Notes: generated by a model from the sequence alone, not told the origin. Positions 47,584 to 60,700 are shown, counted from the stretch's first letter. The stretch: DNA of 64,000 nt from Stereocaulon alpinum (GCA_018257865.1 JAEUBA010000058.1:62001-126000); one strand, 5' to 3'. Numbers and translations are program-made.

Positions 47584-49364
47584 ATGGCCGCCTATACAAT
47601 GAACTCGGAAATGGAGAAGAAGCACGACCCTTTCGCATCCTTGGACGGCCGCAAACCATCAGCCATTTCGCAAGATGAGGGAGAGATTACTACCGTCGAA
47701 TCCCTCAAAGATGCAGACGAAGCACTCGCCTTTCTCGAGAACCACCCGCGAGCCCTTGAAATCGCAGAAGAGGGCAATGCCATCCTCGAAGACCCAGTCC
47801 AATTAAAAAAGCTTGTGCGAAAAATCGATCGTACGATTGCTCCACTCCTGGCGGCGGTCTACTTCCTACAATTCTTGGACAAGACTACCTTGTCCTACAC
47901 GGCGGTTATGGGCATACGGAAAGATACACATCTCGTTGGACAGGACTACTCCGATCTATCTATGCTGTTCTACATTGGTATGCATTGCTTTAGACTCGCA
48001 GAATAAAATCAGGATACAGGAGGGCTGATTGGCGCTGCAGGCTTCCTGGTCGCCGAATTCCCGACTCAATACCTTGCACAGCACATCTCTCGTCTGGGTG
48101 TTTATTTAGGGGTCAACATTGTTATATGGGGATTCATCTTAGGCTGTCATGCCGCGTGTACGTCGTTTGCTGGCCTGTCCGTTGTCCGCACTTTGCTCGG
48201 AATTTTTGAGAGCTGGTATATGTTGCTCCAATAAAACCTTCTACGCAGCTGCTGACTGGGCTTAGTGTTGCTCCTATACTAGTCCTGATTATCGCAATGT
48301 GGTATAAGAAGGAAGAGCAAGGCCGTCGGGTGTCGTGGTTCTACGTCTGCAACTCCCTAACACAGATCTTTGGTGGATTCGTCGCGTACGGCGTCAGCTT
48401 TGCTAAGACCAAGTTTGCTTCTTGGAGGATCTTCTACCTAGCTATCGGAGCTTTGACCATGATTGTTGGGGTTCTTGTGGCAGTCTTCTTGCCCGATTCG
48501 CCCGTAAAGGCCAAGAGATTCACGGACGCTGAAAAGGTTGCTGCACTGATGAGAACCAAGGACAATCAAAGGTATGTTTGCCACGGATTGGATGAGTAAG
48601 TAAAACGCTGACTCTGAACAAGCGGCACTCAAAATTCTCGCATCAAAAAAGACCAGGTCTTCGAAACCTTCAAAGACCCTCGGGTGTGGCTCATCTGCCT
48701 TGCCACTATGCTCAGCTCCATCCCCAATGGTGGCCTCTCGAACTTCCAAAGCATCCTCCTTACTACCTTTGGCTACACTTCCCAGCAAGCCCTCATTCTC
48801 AATACTCCAAGCGGCGCCATAGGTGCATGCTGCGTCCTCTTGGTTGGGTACCTATCCGACAAATGGCGGGACAGGTCCATCACCATGTTGATCTGCATCC
48901 TTCCAACAATCCTGGGCGCTGGCCTCATGATTGGTCTTGACCCTAACGGCATCCCCAAAAATAAAGCGGGCCTGCTCGCCGCTTCTTTCCTGACAGGAAC
49001 CTTTGGAGCAGCTTTCATGCTGTTGCTAGCCTGGAACGCTTCCAATATAGCCGGCCATTCGAAGAAGGTCACCGCAAACGCCTTGACCTTGATCGCCTTC
49101 TGCGTGGGCAACATACTCGGCACGCAGACGTTCCAGCAGAAGCAGGCTCCGGGCTATATCTCGGGCAAGATCAGTATCATTGCTACTTTGTCTGCATTGT
49201 GTTTTGTGGTGGTAGTGATGAGGGTATGGAACGATTGGCTGAACAGGAAGAATCAAAGGGCTTTGGCAGGGATGAGCGAGGATGAGAAGGTGAAATTGAG
49301 GGAGAAGATGGCTTTTGCGGATCAGACTGATCGGTCTAATGTCTTCTTTGTGTATACTCATTGA
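47584..49364 (+). CDS. MFS transporter, allantoate permease (Dal5)-like anion:cation symporter
   Basis: Four exons (47584-47977, 48020-48215, 48266-48571, 48623-49364) join in frame to 545 residues, with regular GT..AG introns of 42-51 nt. The N-terminal cytosolic part (about residues 1-85) precedes VRKIDRTIAPLLAAVYFLQF and DKTTLSYTAVMGIRKDTHLV, the typical first membrane segment of the Dal5 family. Further landmarks are FLVAEFPTQYLAQHI, the LSVVRTLLGIFES region, MWYKKEEQGRRVSWFYVCN, FLPDSPVKAKRFTDAEKVAA in the central loop, and GYLSDKWRDRS. It ends in a charged tail (MSEDEKVKLREKMAFADQ). About twelve membrane helices are expected. Family members carry allantoate, ureidosuccinate, vitamins or other organic anions into the cell by proton symport. 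The substrate cannot be told from sequence. The gene is intact. Confidence 0.9.
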
Positions 49365-50072
49365 GCGGGGTCGATAGTCTAGCAATCTGCAAAATACAAT
49401 CTGCCTTAGAATTGAGCTAGCTAAGAATGAGTAAAGTGGATCTGAACGCATTAGTATTACAATTGTCGTCGTGATTTAGTCCTCAGGTCCCCCACGAGAT
49501 GATGTGGGAAGGGTCTTTCATTGTGAGAGAACCTTGTGGTAGAGAATTGATTGTACGAGATAGAACAAGAATCTTGATATCTGGAAGAGGGTACTGCTCG
49601 AGTCAACTCGACTCTATCTACCTATATAATGTCGAACATGCTGTCTCAACCCGTATATTGACAAGCCTGCTCTTCAAGTCGCAACGGAGTCCAAGCTGTG
49701 CTGGCCGCTATTGCAAGAGGTCCGCCGTCTATTATTAAGGCATAGCCTGATGCTCCGCTCCGTCATCAGATTTGACGAATTCATCGATGCCATTTGGTGT
49801 AACAGGTCTGGTGTTGTCGAGGCTTGAATTGACCCATCCGGTTGGTACCAGCACTTTTACGGGGTTGCCATCATGTTGAAGATGGTTGCGCGGTGGTGCT
49901 GGTATTTCTGGTCGTGAAGCTCTTGGCAGCCGTATGCGGAATCATTGAGCTGTGCTGCTGAGTATGGCCCTTTCCACGAAGATCATGAGAGAGATATACG
50001 GCGGTGGTGCGGCCGTACTGGATATGCCTTGTTCGCGAAGATCGTGGTAGCCGTGCATGCCACGCTTTGACA
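49365..50072. other. intergenic, convergent 3' ends
   Basis: 3' flanks of the permease (plus) and the Nudix gene (minus). No supported coding region. Confidence 0.5.
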
Positions 50073-51041
50073 CTAAGCAGTCGGAAATGCATGTGGACGA
50101 TGGAGTCTCGAGGCAATCTCAATGTAGTCTTTCTCGTTCTCATAGGTCAAGATGCCGTGCCGGATAAAGAAATCCAAAACGATACAGCCATGCGCGGGAG
50201 TGAATTCGCCTTTTCCAAGAGCAGTCTTGATATGCTCAATTGACATCAGTGTGATCTCTTCGGCCTCATTGTCTCCAGGTGTGGGTATGACATCTTTCGG
50301 CAGCTCCATCTCATACGTGAATTGAACCTCTGGTGTGAACAGTCCCAGTTCTCCACCTGCACGCTCGTCGGTTCGAAAAACGTAGTTGACTGTCCCACAA
50401 GCCTTCGCCCTTGTCCGAATGAGCTCTTCCGAGAACGAGGCCTCTTCTGCTGATTCTCGTACCAAACATTCGAAGGGCGTCTCTCCCGTAGGCAAGCTGC
50501 CTCCAACAGTGCTATCTAACATGTTCGGGTATCGTCTTTTTGTTTTAGCTCGGCGAGCTATCCAGATGCTGATGTCCCCATCACCAGGATCAGACTGGTA
50601 TGCGAGCAATTGAACGCCGTAGGTTACGATGCCGAAAAGAGGTGCAGCAACACGTGAGACGCTCAGGACGACATTCTTATGCGGGCCATGGACGGAGAAG
50701 ACTTCACTTGTCCAACCTTCCAGTACCCTGAACGACCCTCGTTCCCGTTCCGTAACCAGTGTATCGTGTACCTGCTTGTTCCGTTCTTCCAAGCTAGAGC
50801 CGAGGAGCTTGACAGTCTTCCTCTCGTGGTCTAGTTTCCAGCACTCAGGCCATGCAAATGTGCTGACAATAGATTCGAGTAGGTACCCGAAGGGACAATC
50901 GTAGCCATTGATGAGGAATTTGTAAAGGAAAGAAGGGTCGCTGTTGGGAGAAAACCTGCTTGAAGAGTCAGCGGAGGCTCTGAGTTGTGTGCAAGGTACT
51001 GACCGATCGCAGTCGTTGACAAGCTCTAGGTTGCTATTCAT
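50073..51041 (-). CDS. DUF4743-Nudix hydrolase (thiamine-diphosphate-analogue type)
   Basis: The open frame runs 322 codons from the ATG at 51041. A 48-nt in-frame insertion at 51003-50956 (GTCAGT...CAAGCAG) is most likely an intron: removing it gives NDCDRFSPNSDPSFLYKF, which fits the family start, and leaves 306 residues. The N-terminal DUF4743 part includes FLINGYDCPFGYLLESIV and VHGPHKNVVLSVSR. The Nudix box is GGSLPTGETPFECLVRESAEEASF (GX5EX7REXXEE), given here in one motif at residues about 200-225. Plant and yeast members (yeast YJR142W type) hydrolyse damaged thiamine diphosphate analogues such as oxy- and oxothiamine diphosphate, protecting thiamine-dependent enzymes; that role is inferred here by similarity. 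Nothing is missing. The protein has no signal peptide, so it should be cytosolic. Confidence 0.88.
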   Translation of the reverse strand: MNSNLELVNDCDRSVPCTQLRASADSSSRFSPNSDPSFLYKFLINGYDCPFGYLLESIVSTFAWPECWKLDHERKTVKLLGSSLEERNKQVHDTLVTERERGSFRVLEGWTSEVFSVHGPHKNVVLSVSRVAAPLFGIVTYGVQLLAYQSDPGDGDISIWIARRAKTKRRYPNMLDSTVGGSLPTGETPFECLVRESAEEASFSEELIRTRAKACGTVNYVFRTDERAGGELGLFTPEVQFTYEMELPKDVIPTPGDNEAEEITLMSIEHIKTALGKGEFTPAHGCIVLDFFIRHGILTYENEKDYIEIASRLHRPHAFPTA

Positions 51042-51867
51042 TGTTTCTCATGTCAATGCTCTGTTCGACCTGGAGGCGGCTTCTAATGGAGGATGTCATG
51101 CACTAAAGCCTCCACTGCATCCCTCGCTCAGTTGATGGAATAAGGTGTTATGGCTTCAGGTCGATGAAGAGCTGCGAGAGACAGAGGCGGCCCTTGCCAT
51201 CTCCGTCAGCTCATTGTTCCACTTGCTTTCCGCTGGTACTGAAAAGCACTGGTGAGCGCAGCCCAGCTCTCCACCCAAATATCCAAGGTGGACGAATTCA
51301 TCTTCTGAGCTGTCACCCGCCCGGGGCCGCGCCAGAGTATAGCCTAGAGCTCCTCGTCTAGCTTACCCCAAGGTGCCAAGAGATGACGGCTCTCGCGGCT
51401 CTCGCGGGTTTCGGGGTAAGTATGGGCGTTCCGCAGGTGCGCCTTTGGGGCCCAAATGGCACCTCGGAGGGTTTGACAGCTTAATTCTAGGCGGTAAATC
51501 TTGTTAACTGTTTTTGCTAAGCTTCGGCGACGGATCGAGGGCTGCTCAAAGAGAGCAAAGTCCGCAAATTGGCTGCGATCTCATGGGCGACAGAGTAGAG
51601 TGTTGCTTTAGCAATCACGGCGCTTGCGGCTATGTCTATATATGTTGCACACTGCGAAGTCAATGTGGCCTGCCTGATCAACTACCAGGATGTCGATTCT
51701 TCCCACAAATAATTATTTAAATAGCAGCTTGCAAAGCGTTGCACTAGTTAACAAAGACTCGACAGCATCAGCCAGAAATTGAAAGCTGGGCTTGTGGAAC
51801 GACCGACCAATCTGCAATTCATTACTCAGCGTACTCAGGAGGACGGAATCCGGCGCTTGCTAATGCC
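51042..51867. other. 5' region of the Nudix gene
   Basis: Promoter region of the minus-strand Nudix gene. A GC-rich patch near 51310-51480 contains a repeated CTCTCGCGG unit. No coding features. Confidence 0.5.
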
Positions 51868-53600
51868 GTGTTTTGTATAGTACCTCACGCTGACAGGCGT
51901 ATTGATGTGGTCGATCTGCGTGCTTTGTTAGAGACGTCATCCTCACACCAGACCTATTCCTCATTGAGCTTGTCCGACACTGGTAAACAAGAACAAGTGA
52001 AGATTGAACCAGTTTACGACCGTCTGCCTCACGGGCTGCTCAAATTGGTTCTTACTCTTCCACCGAGTGAGTGTTCCGAGCACAACACCGTACTGGACCA
52101 CCTGCAATGCGGGTCTTCCATCACCATAGCTCCTCTTGATCATCCTTGAACTTCAAGTAAAATGTCAGCTGAAGACATTGCGGTTGGTCTGCATATTGTT
52201 CGATGCGGCTGCGATTCCTTTCCTTATCCATTTTGTTTTCCTTTTTGTTCGGAATGCAGACCTTGAGGTGGCCAAGATGATTCTAGCATGTTTCGATTAT
52301 GTGCATTATGAAAGTAGTCTAGCGCTGTCACACGAGTAGTTGGTAGACGGTTTACCCTTACAGGCTCCTGAGTTTATTGGGTTGTAGCTTAACCGCAGAC
52401 TTAGGAGCAAGGTTCTGACCCCAAGGATTCGCATGTCATTCAATCAGGATCCTATTGTATCCATCCAACAACTACGACTTTGATGACTACGTGAGGTATC
52501 AATTTGAGGCGACCGCGAGCTTCGAGGTACGTACCACTCGCAGTGTTCTCCACATTTAAACCATCGTCCGAGTCGTAGAATTCTTGGCGGAGCATTTGTC
52601 CGGGCTAATTGTCTCCCAAATGTCCAATAATCTGGTCTCGCAGTCTTAGAGAGTGATGTTGACTTCGAAGCATGCGTAGGTATTTGTGAAGAACAACGAA
52701 GCGAAGCATTCGGAGGATGAATGTCTCATTTACTGGGACGACAATGCCGCGTTGCCCCCGGAACGCGTGCAAATGCCTTGTGAAGAGAAACTGGTCAACG
52801 CACTCTGCCGACTCCGCGGCGCGCTTCCTCGCTAGAGCAACGTCGTGCTTGCAGCTGATCGGCTTTGGTGACATCGAGCTGGTTGTTGGTGCCAGGAGTG
52901 TGAACGAGCGCGGAGTCAGCCCTCACAGTCTCACTGCTCCTTCTGAGAGTCGACCCTGCATCGCTGGCTCACGTAGTATTTTACAGCATCAGGTCCCTCT
53001 CTGGAATAGAACCAATGTCTGCGGATCCATAGCTCACAGATCTTACTTAATCTTCATACTTTGGAGAACGGCAACGTTACAGAGCTGGCGCTACTTCCTA
53101 GGAAAGAGATGGGTTACTTGAACATTAGTGCTTTCACAATCACTTCTATCGACTACACAGTGATGGTGCTGGTGCACCTGACGAAGCTTGATCCATGACC
53201 TGACCCTAACGGATGGGGCGAGCTGCCCGCCTTGGAAGGTGCGTTTGAAAAGACTAATGGTTGCTTGCAGACCGTCTGCAGCGGTCGACCTAGTTTACTA
53301 TCGATTCACATGGTTAGTGATGGATGCAGACGGCGAGGTCTCGACGACCCGGACGATAGAGTCGGGATCTCGATTCTTGGTAGTCTTCCCAGGGGTTACA
53401 GATTTCCCAAGCTGAAATGACTCATACTGTTTGGTTTCGCTTTCCCCGAAGACGAATTTAGCAAGTTTTCGAGGAATTCAAGGCTGCTCAAGTACGTCCA
53501 GCTCGACTACTTCGGCATGTTGCGAGGTCCTGGGAGTCAGTGGTCCAAGTTATAATGTTAGCCTTTCATTGAGAATGCGTTGAGTTGGATGGTTTCGTTG
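51868..53600 (+). pseudogene. decayed F-box/LRR-like copy
   Basis: Pieces on the plus strand match the intact F-box gene just downstream in order and character. Near 52150-52330, LKTLRLVCILFDAAAIPFL and RNADLEVAKMILACFDYV correspond to the intact LKSLRLVARAFHDAAVPQLF and RYADLEIASRVALRFGRF. Near 53400-53550, RFPKLK and FSRNSRLLKYVQLDYFGML, with GSQWSKL, correspond to the leucine-rich half. Stops and frame changes between them (for example after 52339 and after 53420) show that the gene is dead. It looks like a diverged tandem duplicate. Confidence 0.65.
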
Positions 53601-53887
53601 GCGGACTTGAGGAATTCTATTGCGCAGGACACTCTTTCGAGGCCTTTAAAACCAGCCCGCACTGCGGTGGCTTGCCATGGAACGATACCTTTGCCACGGC
53701 CAAGGCTATTAGAAACAGCCAAGCGCCCCACATTCAACCGTTTCCAAAAAAAATTATCCGCACTCTTTCCATCTGCGTCGTCAAAAACCCAACGCTACAG
53801 TAGTCTAAATTCTGTATTATTGTCGCTGTTCTTGAGCTTCATACTGCTGTCCTATCACGCAACAATCAACTCGAAGACACCGCCAAT

Positions 53888-55333
53888 ATGTATACCACCG
53901 TGGAGGACTTCCCACCAGAGATCTTGAGCATCATCACGGCTAGCTTGCAGTCGAAGAAAGATCTCAAATCTTTACGACTTGTTGCCAGGGCCTTCCACGA
54001 CGCAGCAGTACCGCAACTATTTGACAGTATTTTTATCATCGCTCGCTACGCCGATCTCGAGATTGCTAGCCGTGTTGCTCTTCGCTTTGGAAGATTCGTG
54101 AAGAAAATACTGCTCTCTTCGGAATGCTACATGCCGGTTGCAAGCGTGGAGCATTACCTACGAATGGCAGAATCTCGTTCGGAGCAGATGAAAGCTCTCT
54201 GTTCTTCAAAAGACGAAGTCCAAGCACATGGCCAGTTGTACGACCAATTTCAAGCGTATAGCCAGTTGTACTGCCAACTTGCTCGAGACAACAAAGAAAT
54301 GGCTCGCAAGGGGCTCCTTATGTCCAAACTCTGCCATTTCATCAAAATCCTTCCAAAGCTTCGGACCGTTGTGTTGACAGATGCCTTATGTCGTCAAAAA
54401 GAAGGCTGCTGGTGCACCAAGGCTTATTCCGAAACACGTGAGCGAATTCATTCTCCAGTGGACTATATGGCTCTCCGTAGACGAGCGCCTGGAGATTCAG
54501 TGAAAAGTCATACTGGGATCGAATGTATGACACCTTTGTCTGGACTGGGATTGCAGGAAAACAATCTTTGGCCGATACTGATGGAAGCAATGCACGCCAC
54601 AGGAATTACCACGATCAAGGAGATTCTTGTTGAGACGACCGGACAAGAGCTAACAACGGCAGTATTCAGATACACGGCCTTGCAAGCGCACCTCGTATCT
54701 GTTGTTGTGCCTAATCTCACGCGGCTCCACTTATCCCTTAGCGTGAGCCTCGCTGGCCATGATAGGGTCGACAGGGGATTACTTAGCTGGCATGACGGAC
54801 TTCGTCGAACGCTCTCGGCAGCAATCAACCTAGAATCACTCACTATTGGATGCAATACAGGGTGGCGTACCTGGCCATTGGGAATTGCAAACTGGTATCG
54901 GACTTCGCTTTTCGGCCTCATGTTGTTGGGCTGCAGTTTCCCAAAGCTCACTGCATTTTCATCCAATGATTTATCTATCTCGGAGTCAGATATACTTGCT
55001 TTTCTCGGAGCACACCTTGACCTTAAGCACTTGTCTATGCGCAATGTGACCATGATCTCTGGATCCTGGAGACGTACCATCCAGAACCTGAAGGATGGAA
55101 TGCAGCTAGCAACGGTTGATATGAGGGGCATTATCGGTGGTACTGAAGAAGATGTACATTTCAGGTATGAATGGGCCGATGAGGAATTTACCAAAGGACT
55201 TCAGGACTTCTTTTCTGGCCACAGCGAAGATCCATTTTCAAAAGTGACGTTGGACAGAGCGCTCTTAAAGCGCCATAGGTACCTTCCAGGTAACGCGTGG
55301 GAAGATTGGGCTTCTAAAGCCTGGAATTGGTAG
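53888..55333 (+). CDS. F-box-like protein with leucine-rich C-terminal half
   Basis: A single frame of 481 residues from the ATG at 53888. The N-terminus is an F-box-like motif (VEDFPPEILSIITASLQSKK, then LKSLRLVARAFHDAAVPQLF). Residues 95-145 contain a short imperfect repeat around QLYDQFQAYSQLYCQLA. The second half has leucine-rich stretches such as LTRLHLSLSVSLAGHD, NLESLTIGC and HLDLKHLSMRNVTMISGSW, the usual curved scaffold of fungal F-box proteins. A role as substrate adaptor of an SCF ubiquitin ligase is inferred; no target is known. No intron or lesion is seen. A decayed relative lies immediately upstream (51868-53600). Confidence 0.8.
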   Translation: MYTTVEDFPPEILSIITASLQSKKDLKSLRLVARAFHDAAVPQLFDSIFIIARYADLEIASRVALRFGRFVKKILLSSECYMPVASVEHYLRMAESRSEQMKALCSSKDEVQAHGQLYDQFQAYSQLYCQLARDNKEMARKGLLMSKLCHFIKILPKLRTVVLTDALCRQKEGCWCTKAYSETRERIHSPVDYMALRRRAPGDSVKSHTGIECMTPLSGLGLQENNLWPILMEAMHATGITTIKEILVETTGQELTTAVFRYTALQAHLVSVVVPNLTRLHLSLSVSLAGHDRVDRGLLSWHDGLRRTLSAAINLESLTIGCNTGWRTWPLGIANWYRTSLFGLMLLGCSFPKLTAFSSNDLSISESDILAFLGAHLDLKHLSMRNVTMISGSWRRTIQNLKDGMQLATVDMRGIIGGTEEDVHFRYEWADEEFTKGLQDFFSGHSEDPFSKVTLDRALLKRHRYLPGNAWEDWASKAWNW

Positions 55334-57700
55334 AACGGGCTCGGTTGAAGGAGGAGACAAACGCGCTCTGGCCTCAGCAGAACGCTCACAAAAACGTTAT
55401 CGACGCCCATTGGTTTCCAATGCCATTCGTCTTATAGTTATCTCATAGAGATCTATTCAGCTTTGACAGGGTCCTAATTCAGACATTTTCCCCTTGGAGG
55501 ACATAGAGAAGTGTTTTCGGCAACGTGCGGTATTTGACATAAGGTTTGCCGTTCGGTAATTGCAAAATTACTTCAACAGTGGTCTTTTTACTCCACATAG
55601 CTCTCGTCAACGAAGCGCCTCCCATTCACGGCAAAAGGCTAGAGGCAGTGTGCATAGCCCCACGTCCTTTCCATCCAGTACCAAATTCTACCCTTCTACA
55701 TCTCTACCATGGCCTCGTGACTCCTTCGTCCCTTCCATACAGGCGGTGCCTCCTTCTTAGCTTAGCTTTGAGTCCTCTTTGAGTATCATCCGATGTTTGG
55801 TCTTATCTGAAAACAAGCGATTGTTCCCCATGATATGAGACGGTGAATCAGCTCGGCAACAGCGTGTCATAATTTTCCGCGGCGACACCCTCTCACTCTG
55901 TACGATACAGGTCTCTATTCCCAATAGACTAGCGGTGCTTACGTTCATACGAATGTACATCTTCGACTCATCCTGGTTTCATGCCTTTTCTCGCTCGTCC
56001 TGCGTACATCACTCTCCCGGCAGGATTTGGCCAAACTTGAAGTGTTTTGCAGCATGATACAGTGGATAGACCTCATTTTGCACGCGGAGTCCCAGCTTAT
56101 TTTCATGTCTTGCCATTATGATCTTTGGCCAAGTCATTTGTATGTCGAGTTCTTCCTCATACAATCACGTTTCGCTCGAAAGCGGACGGCCTTGAATGGA
56201 AGTGTCCGCGCCTCAAGGGGTTGACAACCTTTGCTAACCCTTGTCGGTGTTGAAGATGTGACCAAAATTTCCAGCTTGGTGGTAGTTCCTTGCTGCAACG
56301 CTGGCTAGTTGGGCTTGATGCAGATGACTAGTTCAACCGGGTACGGAAAGTCGCGGACGTGCTCGGCAGGGCTCACTTGTGTTCCTGCGTATAGCGTGAT
56401 CTGCCACGTGCATGAACGCCCAATATCCTGCACACAAAGTGGGACCTGAAGCGCGATGTCGCGGGGCTTGCATCTCGGCCGAGGCTGAGAGACAGATCGT
56501 TTACGAATCAATTTTCTGCTCCACCAAGGATACAGTAGTCGCCTCAGTCGTGCGTTCCACGAAGCCTCTGGTCTTCTTGACTTGGTCTCATGCTTCGAGC
56601 ATGGTCCAGTATTCAACGTTCGATAGGCCACTACCATTCGGTAGGAACGGTAGAGGTAAGCGGTTATCGGAAGATCTGAACTTCTTCAGCTTTGGATGCG
56701 AGTGGCCCTTGGTTGCCCTCCATTGTTAAAGCCATGCAGGCTTCCTGAGGGGATGAGGTTACATTCTCCGAATTTACTGAACCTTTCGTGACAGATGTTG
56801 AGAGTCATACACTGAACGGACAGCATGAGGTCTGAGGTTCTCCACGAAACGAGTCTTCTGGAGCGTCATCCTCCGAAGCCAAAGAAACCAACCTTTGGAC
56901 ATCTTTCAGATACATATCTACTTGCTGTCTCGCATAGCGATCGAAATCACTGAGGCTCTTCACCGCCACCGCCCAGGCCCTAGTCGCCAACCTTACAATG
57001 GCAAAAGGCCACTGCTCAAAAAAAGCATATCTTAATACGCAATGCCATCGCAAACGATAGACCTATTGAACTCAGGTACAAGGGTCTTGAAGGTAAGTCA
57101 ATGTGCAGATACCAACACCATTACTGATATTTGGGAAGTGAAGGAAGTACCACCCGTTATAGGGCAGTCGATTCTGTCTTCGTTGCCACCCGGGAACGTG
57201 TGGTAGATTAGGTCCTGCAGCAAAGGGTTTGCCTATCTTCTGGAGCGCCCGAAGGTGGTAACAATGCTTCTTGGTGTACCTCACCAATACACCTGCCGTA
57301 GGTTGGGTGGTCAAGGTCTGATAGCATCGACGCTGGGGCCTGCACGTAACACGTCAAAATGGCTGACATCTTGATGCTCGCATTCAACGGGAGAGTAAGA
57401 GCTGCATTGTACCTGTCTAGCAGTGACTTCTAATTTGCTGCTTGAGAAACCAGCATATGTCAATAGGGCGCCCCTCCCATTGATGGTCTATTCTTACCAA
57501 CAATTCTTAGCACAGAACATCAGATCTCAGATAATATCAAAGTAACATAGCAACACCAAGCCACAGAAAGAAATCGGTTCTGTTCTGCTGGAGATACACG
57601 CGGAGATTTAGAGAGCTAAAGAATACAACTTCAGAAAGAATACCAATTCACGCGTTGGCTGAACTTGTCAGTACTGCGGATCCACAAAGGCTTAGCCGAC
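55334..57700. other. gene-poor stretch, possible F-box relics
   Basis: Only short frames. Plus-strand fragments near 56220-56310 (LVGVEDVTKISSLVVV) and near 56640-56730 might be leucine-rich debris related to the F-box pair to the left, but the match is too weak to annotate. Confidence 0.35.
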
Positions 57701-60700
57701 CACGCTCCTACTCGTGGTTGCAGCCAAACAAGCGATGCAGGCTGTCGCACAGGCTTCATACATGTTAGTCAAGAGCAGCGACAAGATATGGTAACAGTCA
57801 GCCAGCCACGTTCGACTCGGGGCGAGGATAAGCATCACAGCTACTATTCCAGGGAGGATCAGAGTAAACTCTTCTCGCTCGAAAAGCTGTGGTAGGAGAT
57901 CAGCCAATAGCAGTTTCCAAGAGATGTTCAACCTAGCTGATATCGTTCCGCTTCGCACACGTCAGTTGATGGCTTCCCAGGTTCAATATTGACTTTCACC
58001 GATATGCGAGTAGCACAAGTGGGTTCGTCATTGTTCTTGTCCTTCCGTTGCTCTGCCAAAAAGCCGTGCCATTGACGACACGACTGTCACCAAATTCAAC
58101 CATCTAGCCGGGATTGCATACTAACACATGTTGTCGAGGACGAGGATTCAGCGTTTGTCAGTCGAGCTACCAAGGTTCCTGGAGAAGCATCAAGGACCCT
58201 CCTCTGCACCAGGCATCAAGAGTGAGAGGGCGGAACAGAATCGACTTAGCGATCTAAGAAGAAAGCTTCAGCGAAGTGCTCAACACTGTGGGGAGTCTGG
58301 GGATGTAGCTCCAGCAGCGAAAGCGAAATCGTGCTGAGTGTTCTTGCAAAAGATCTGATATTCCGTGCTCAGGGCTGCACCGAAGGTATTACATAGTGTC
58401 ATCCCGACTCGCAGGGATCAACTTCAGCAGTAAGTCTATTATCTTCCCTGATAACGCGTTCCTGGGTACGATGGGGTAAGGATCTTTGCTTGCGGTGTTA
58501 TGTCATGAAGGTAGCAGCTAACGTTAGAGTAGCCATGACTAGTGTGTTCCGGGCTTTTGGGGAGAGAGAGTCGAGGCCCCAGCGTCACAAACTCAAGACC
58601 AGCTAGGCCTGATGCACGTAGGAGGAATGCGCGGTATGAAACGGGTCTCAACAATGGCTGTAACATGTTCTTCATAGTCTAGCTGACAATGGTTGCTATC
58701 CCTCAACACGCAAATCCTAAGATTTGCGTACCATACGGTTGTACCGAGACTGGTATTGCAGATACATATAGCTGGCTTCATATCCGCCTGGCTCATCACC
58801 AAACCTTCCCAGCTTAGTCGATTTGGCAGCCATCCTAGCGGTTCGGCTGTGCATCATCAGGCGAAGGGAACCTTGGTGGACTCAATTAGGTCTCTATTAT
58901 GTGCTCGTCCCCATCTCCACAGGCTGTCGCCATCAATACGTCCCAGAGGTTTCCGTTACGCCAGGATCTCTGTAGCAAGTGCTCGGATGTAACGCGTTGC
59001 TTGCTCGTGCGGAACGTACCAATTGGTTCTCCCACTTGGGTCGGAATACAGTGTCCAATGCTCTAGGTCCTGGTGAGTTCTCGAATCTTGTGCAAGTCTT
59101 GTGTAAAATCTAGCTTTCGGAATATCCGTCTAGCCGTCTGCCACCAAAGGCTGAAGGTACAGCGTGACTTTCTATCGTCGGATACCGCGTAAGTCCAAAC
59201 GGATGGCAAGTCTCTTTGAGAACCCCAGTGCATGGTGGCAGAGGCTATACACTCAGCATTTTGTAGCTCTGCTTGCGGTATGTGGCTACCGTTGGTATCG
59301 CTCCACGCGGACTTAGATCCGTGAGCCAGGGACATGTCGATGTGGATCTCGACAGTCTTCCAGATAGCTTTCTTCTCTTGAGATCCTTTGGCGCGTCGAC
59401 GACTGAGGTCCAACATGATTTCTGGAAAACCTGAGGTATAGGACGGAGCTGGAGTATATTCTGCAGGTAAGGTATGTGTCAACGAGGTTGATCCTTCTGT
59501 GTATCTACACTAATCAGACGTAATTGTAGCCATACCCGGGTTCTAGGCTCATGTGGAGATGCTGTCCCAAGTAGAAGTATGAAGTAAAATGGGATGTTCA
59601 GATGGAGCTCCTCTCATAAAACAGATGTCTTGTACGATATGCAAAATATGTCTCTGGTTGGTGTACTGGGGCAGGATGTCGTAGGCAGAGACAGATTTGC
59701 CAGCATGATCGTTCCCCATGTGTAGGTGCGGAGCCTCCTGCGCACAGCCCTCATGTTCTCCCTTCCAGTTGCTGGGAGCCCCTGATCTGCCCATAGGAAG
59801 TGGTAGCCTCCTTGATGGACGTGATTACATGTCACCGAACTTTCGATCGGCGACTCTGGATCAGGCAATGATCTCCTGTTGCTTTGCTACCCTCGTAATA
59901 GCGGAATCCGCCTGAAAGCTATACTATGTTGCAACCTTGCTCAATTCCCTGATCGGTTCGGTCGAGGTGCTTAAACAGCCACTGATGGTCTGGCTCGAGG
60001 ACTAGGCTCACCTGGACGATATTGGTCATAGCTATTCGCCTGTGGGTGGCGTATCTGCGGGCGATACTGACCCACACCACCTTTGACGGAACTTGCGGCT
60101 GCTAGTTGCACTTGGGAAGATTTCTCCAATTTCCACTTTTTGGCACCCAGGCTCGTGAATGAGTTGAGGATCGCCTAGAACGGGCATTCAGGCGGTTGAG
60201 ATGAATTGGAGACAGCGGCTTTTGCAAAAGGCGAGTCATATCACAGCTGTCCTTGAGTCAATATCGAGACTCGCGGTCTTATCTCAGAGCTGGTTTTCTG
60301 TCAAAAAGATCCACGTCAATAGTACCGAATACTCCTTGTACTGGTCCAGCTGAATACGAGATGGCTGACAGTACCAGGCCAGGGCTCGACGCTGATCCTC
60401 TGCACCTCGCTAAACAGACATCCGTAGGCTGAATTGGCATAATCCCAGCTAGACTAACGCAGTTGTGGAAACCCGAGCTCTCGATCGCCGCAAATTGCAA
60501 GAAATCATTCAGGGGGAGTATGGTTCCATCGCCAATGTCCTGAAGATTGTGTGGGTCTCGACGATGTTCTGGCGCCATAGCTTTCCGATTTGGGGGACAA
60601 CCTCACCTGGGTTAGACAATGATTTCCTTCACGGCAGACAATGTTATCCGAAAGGGCTATACGAGAAGATGCCCAGGAGCGGGAATGGTCATTCGAAGCG

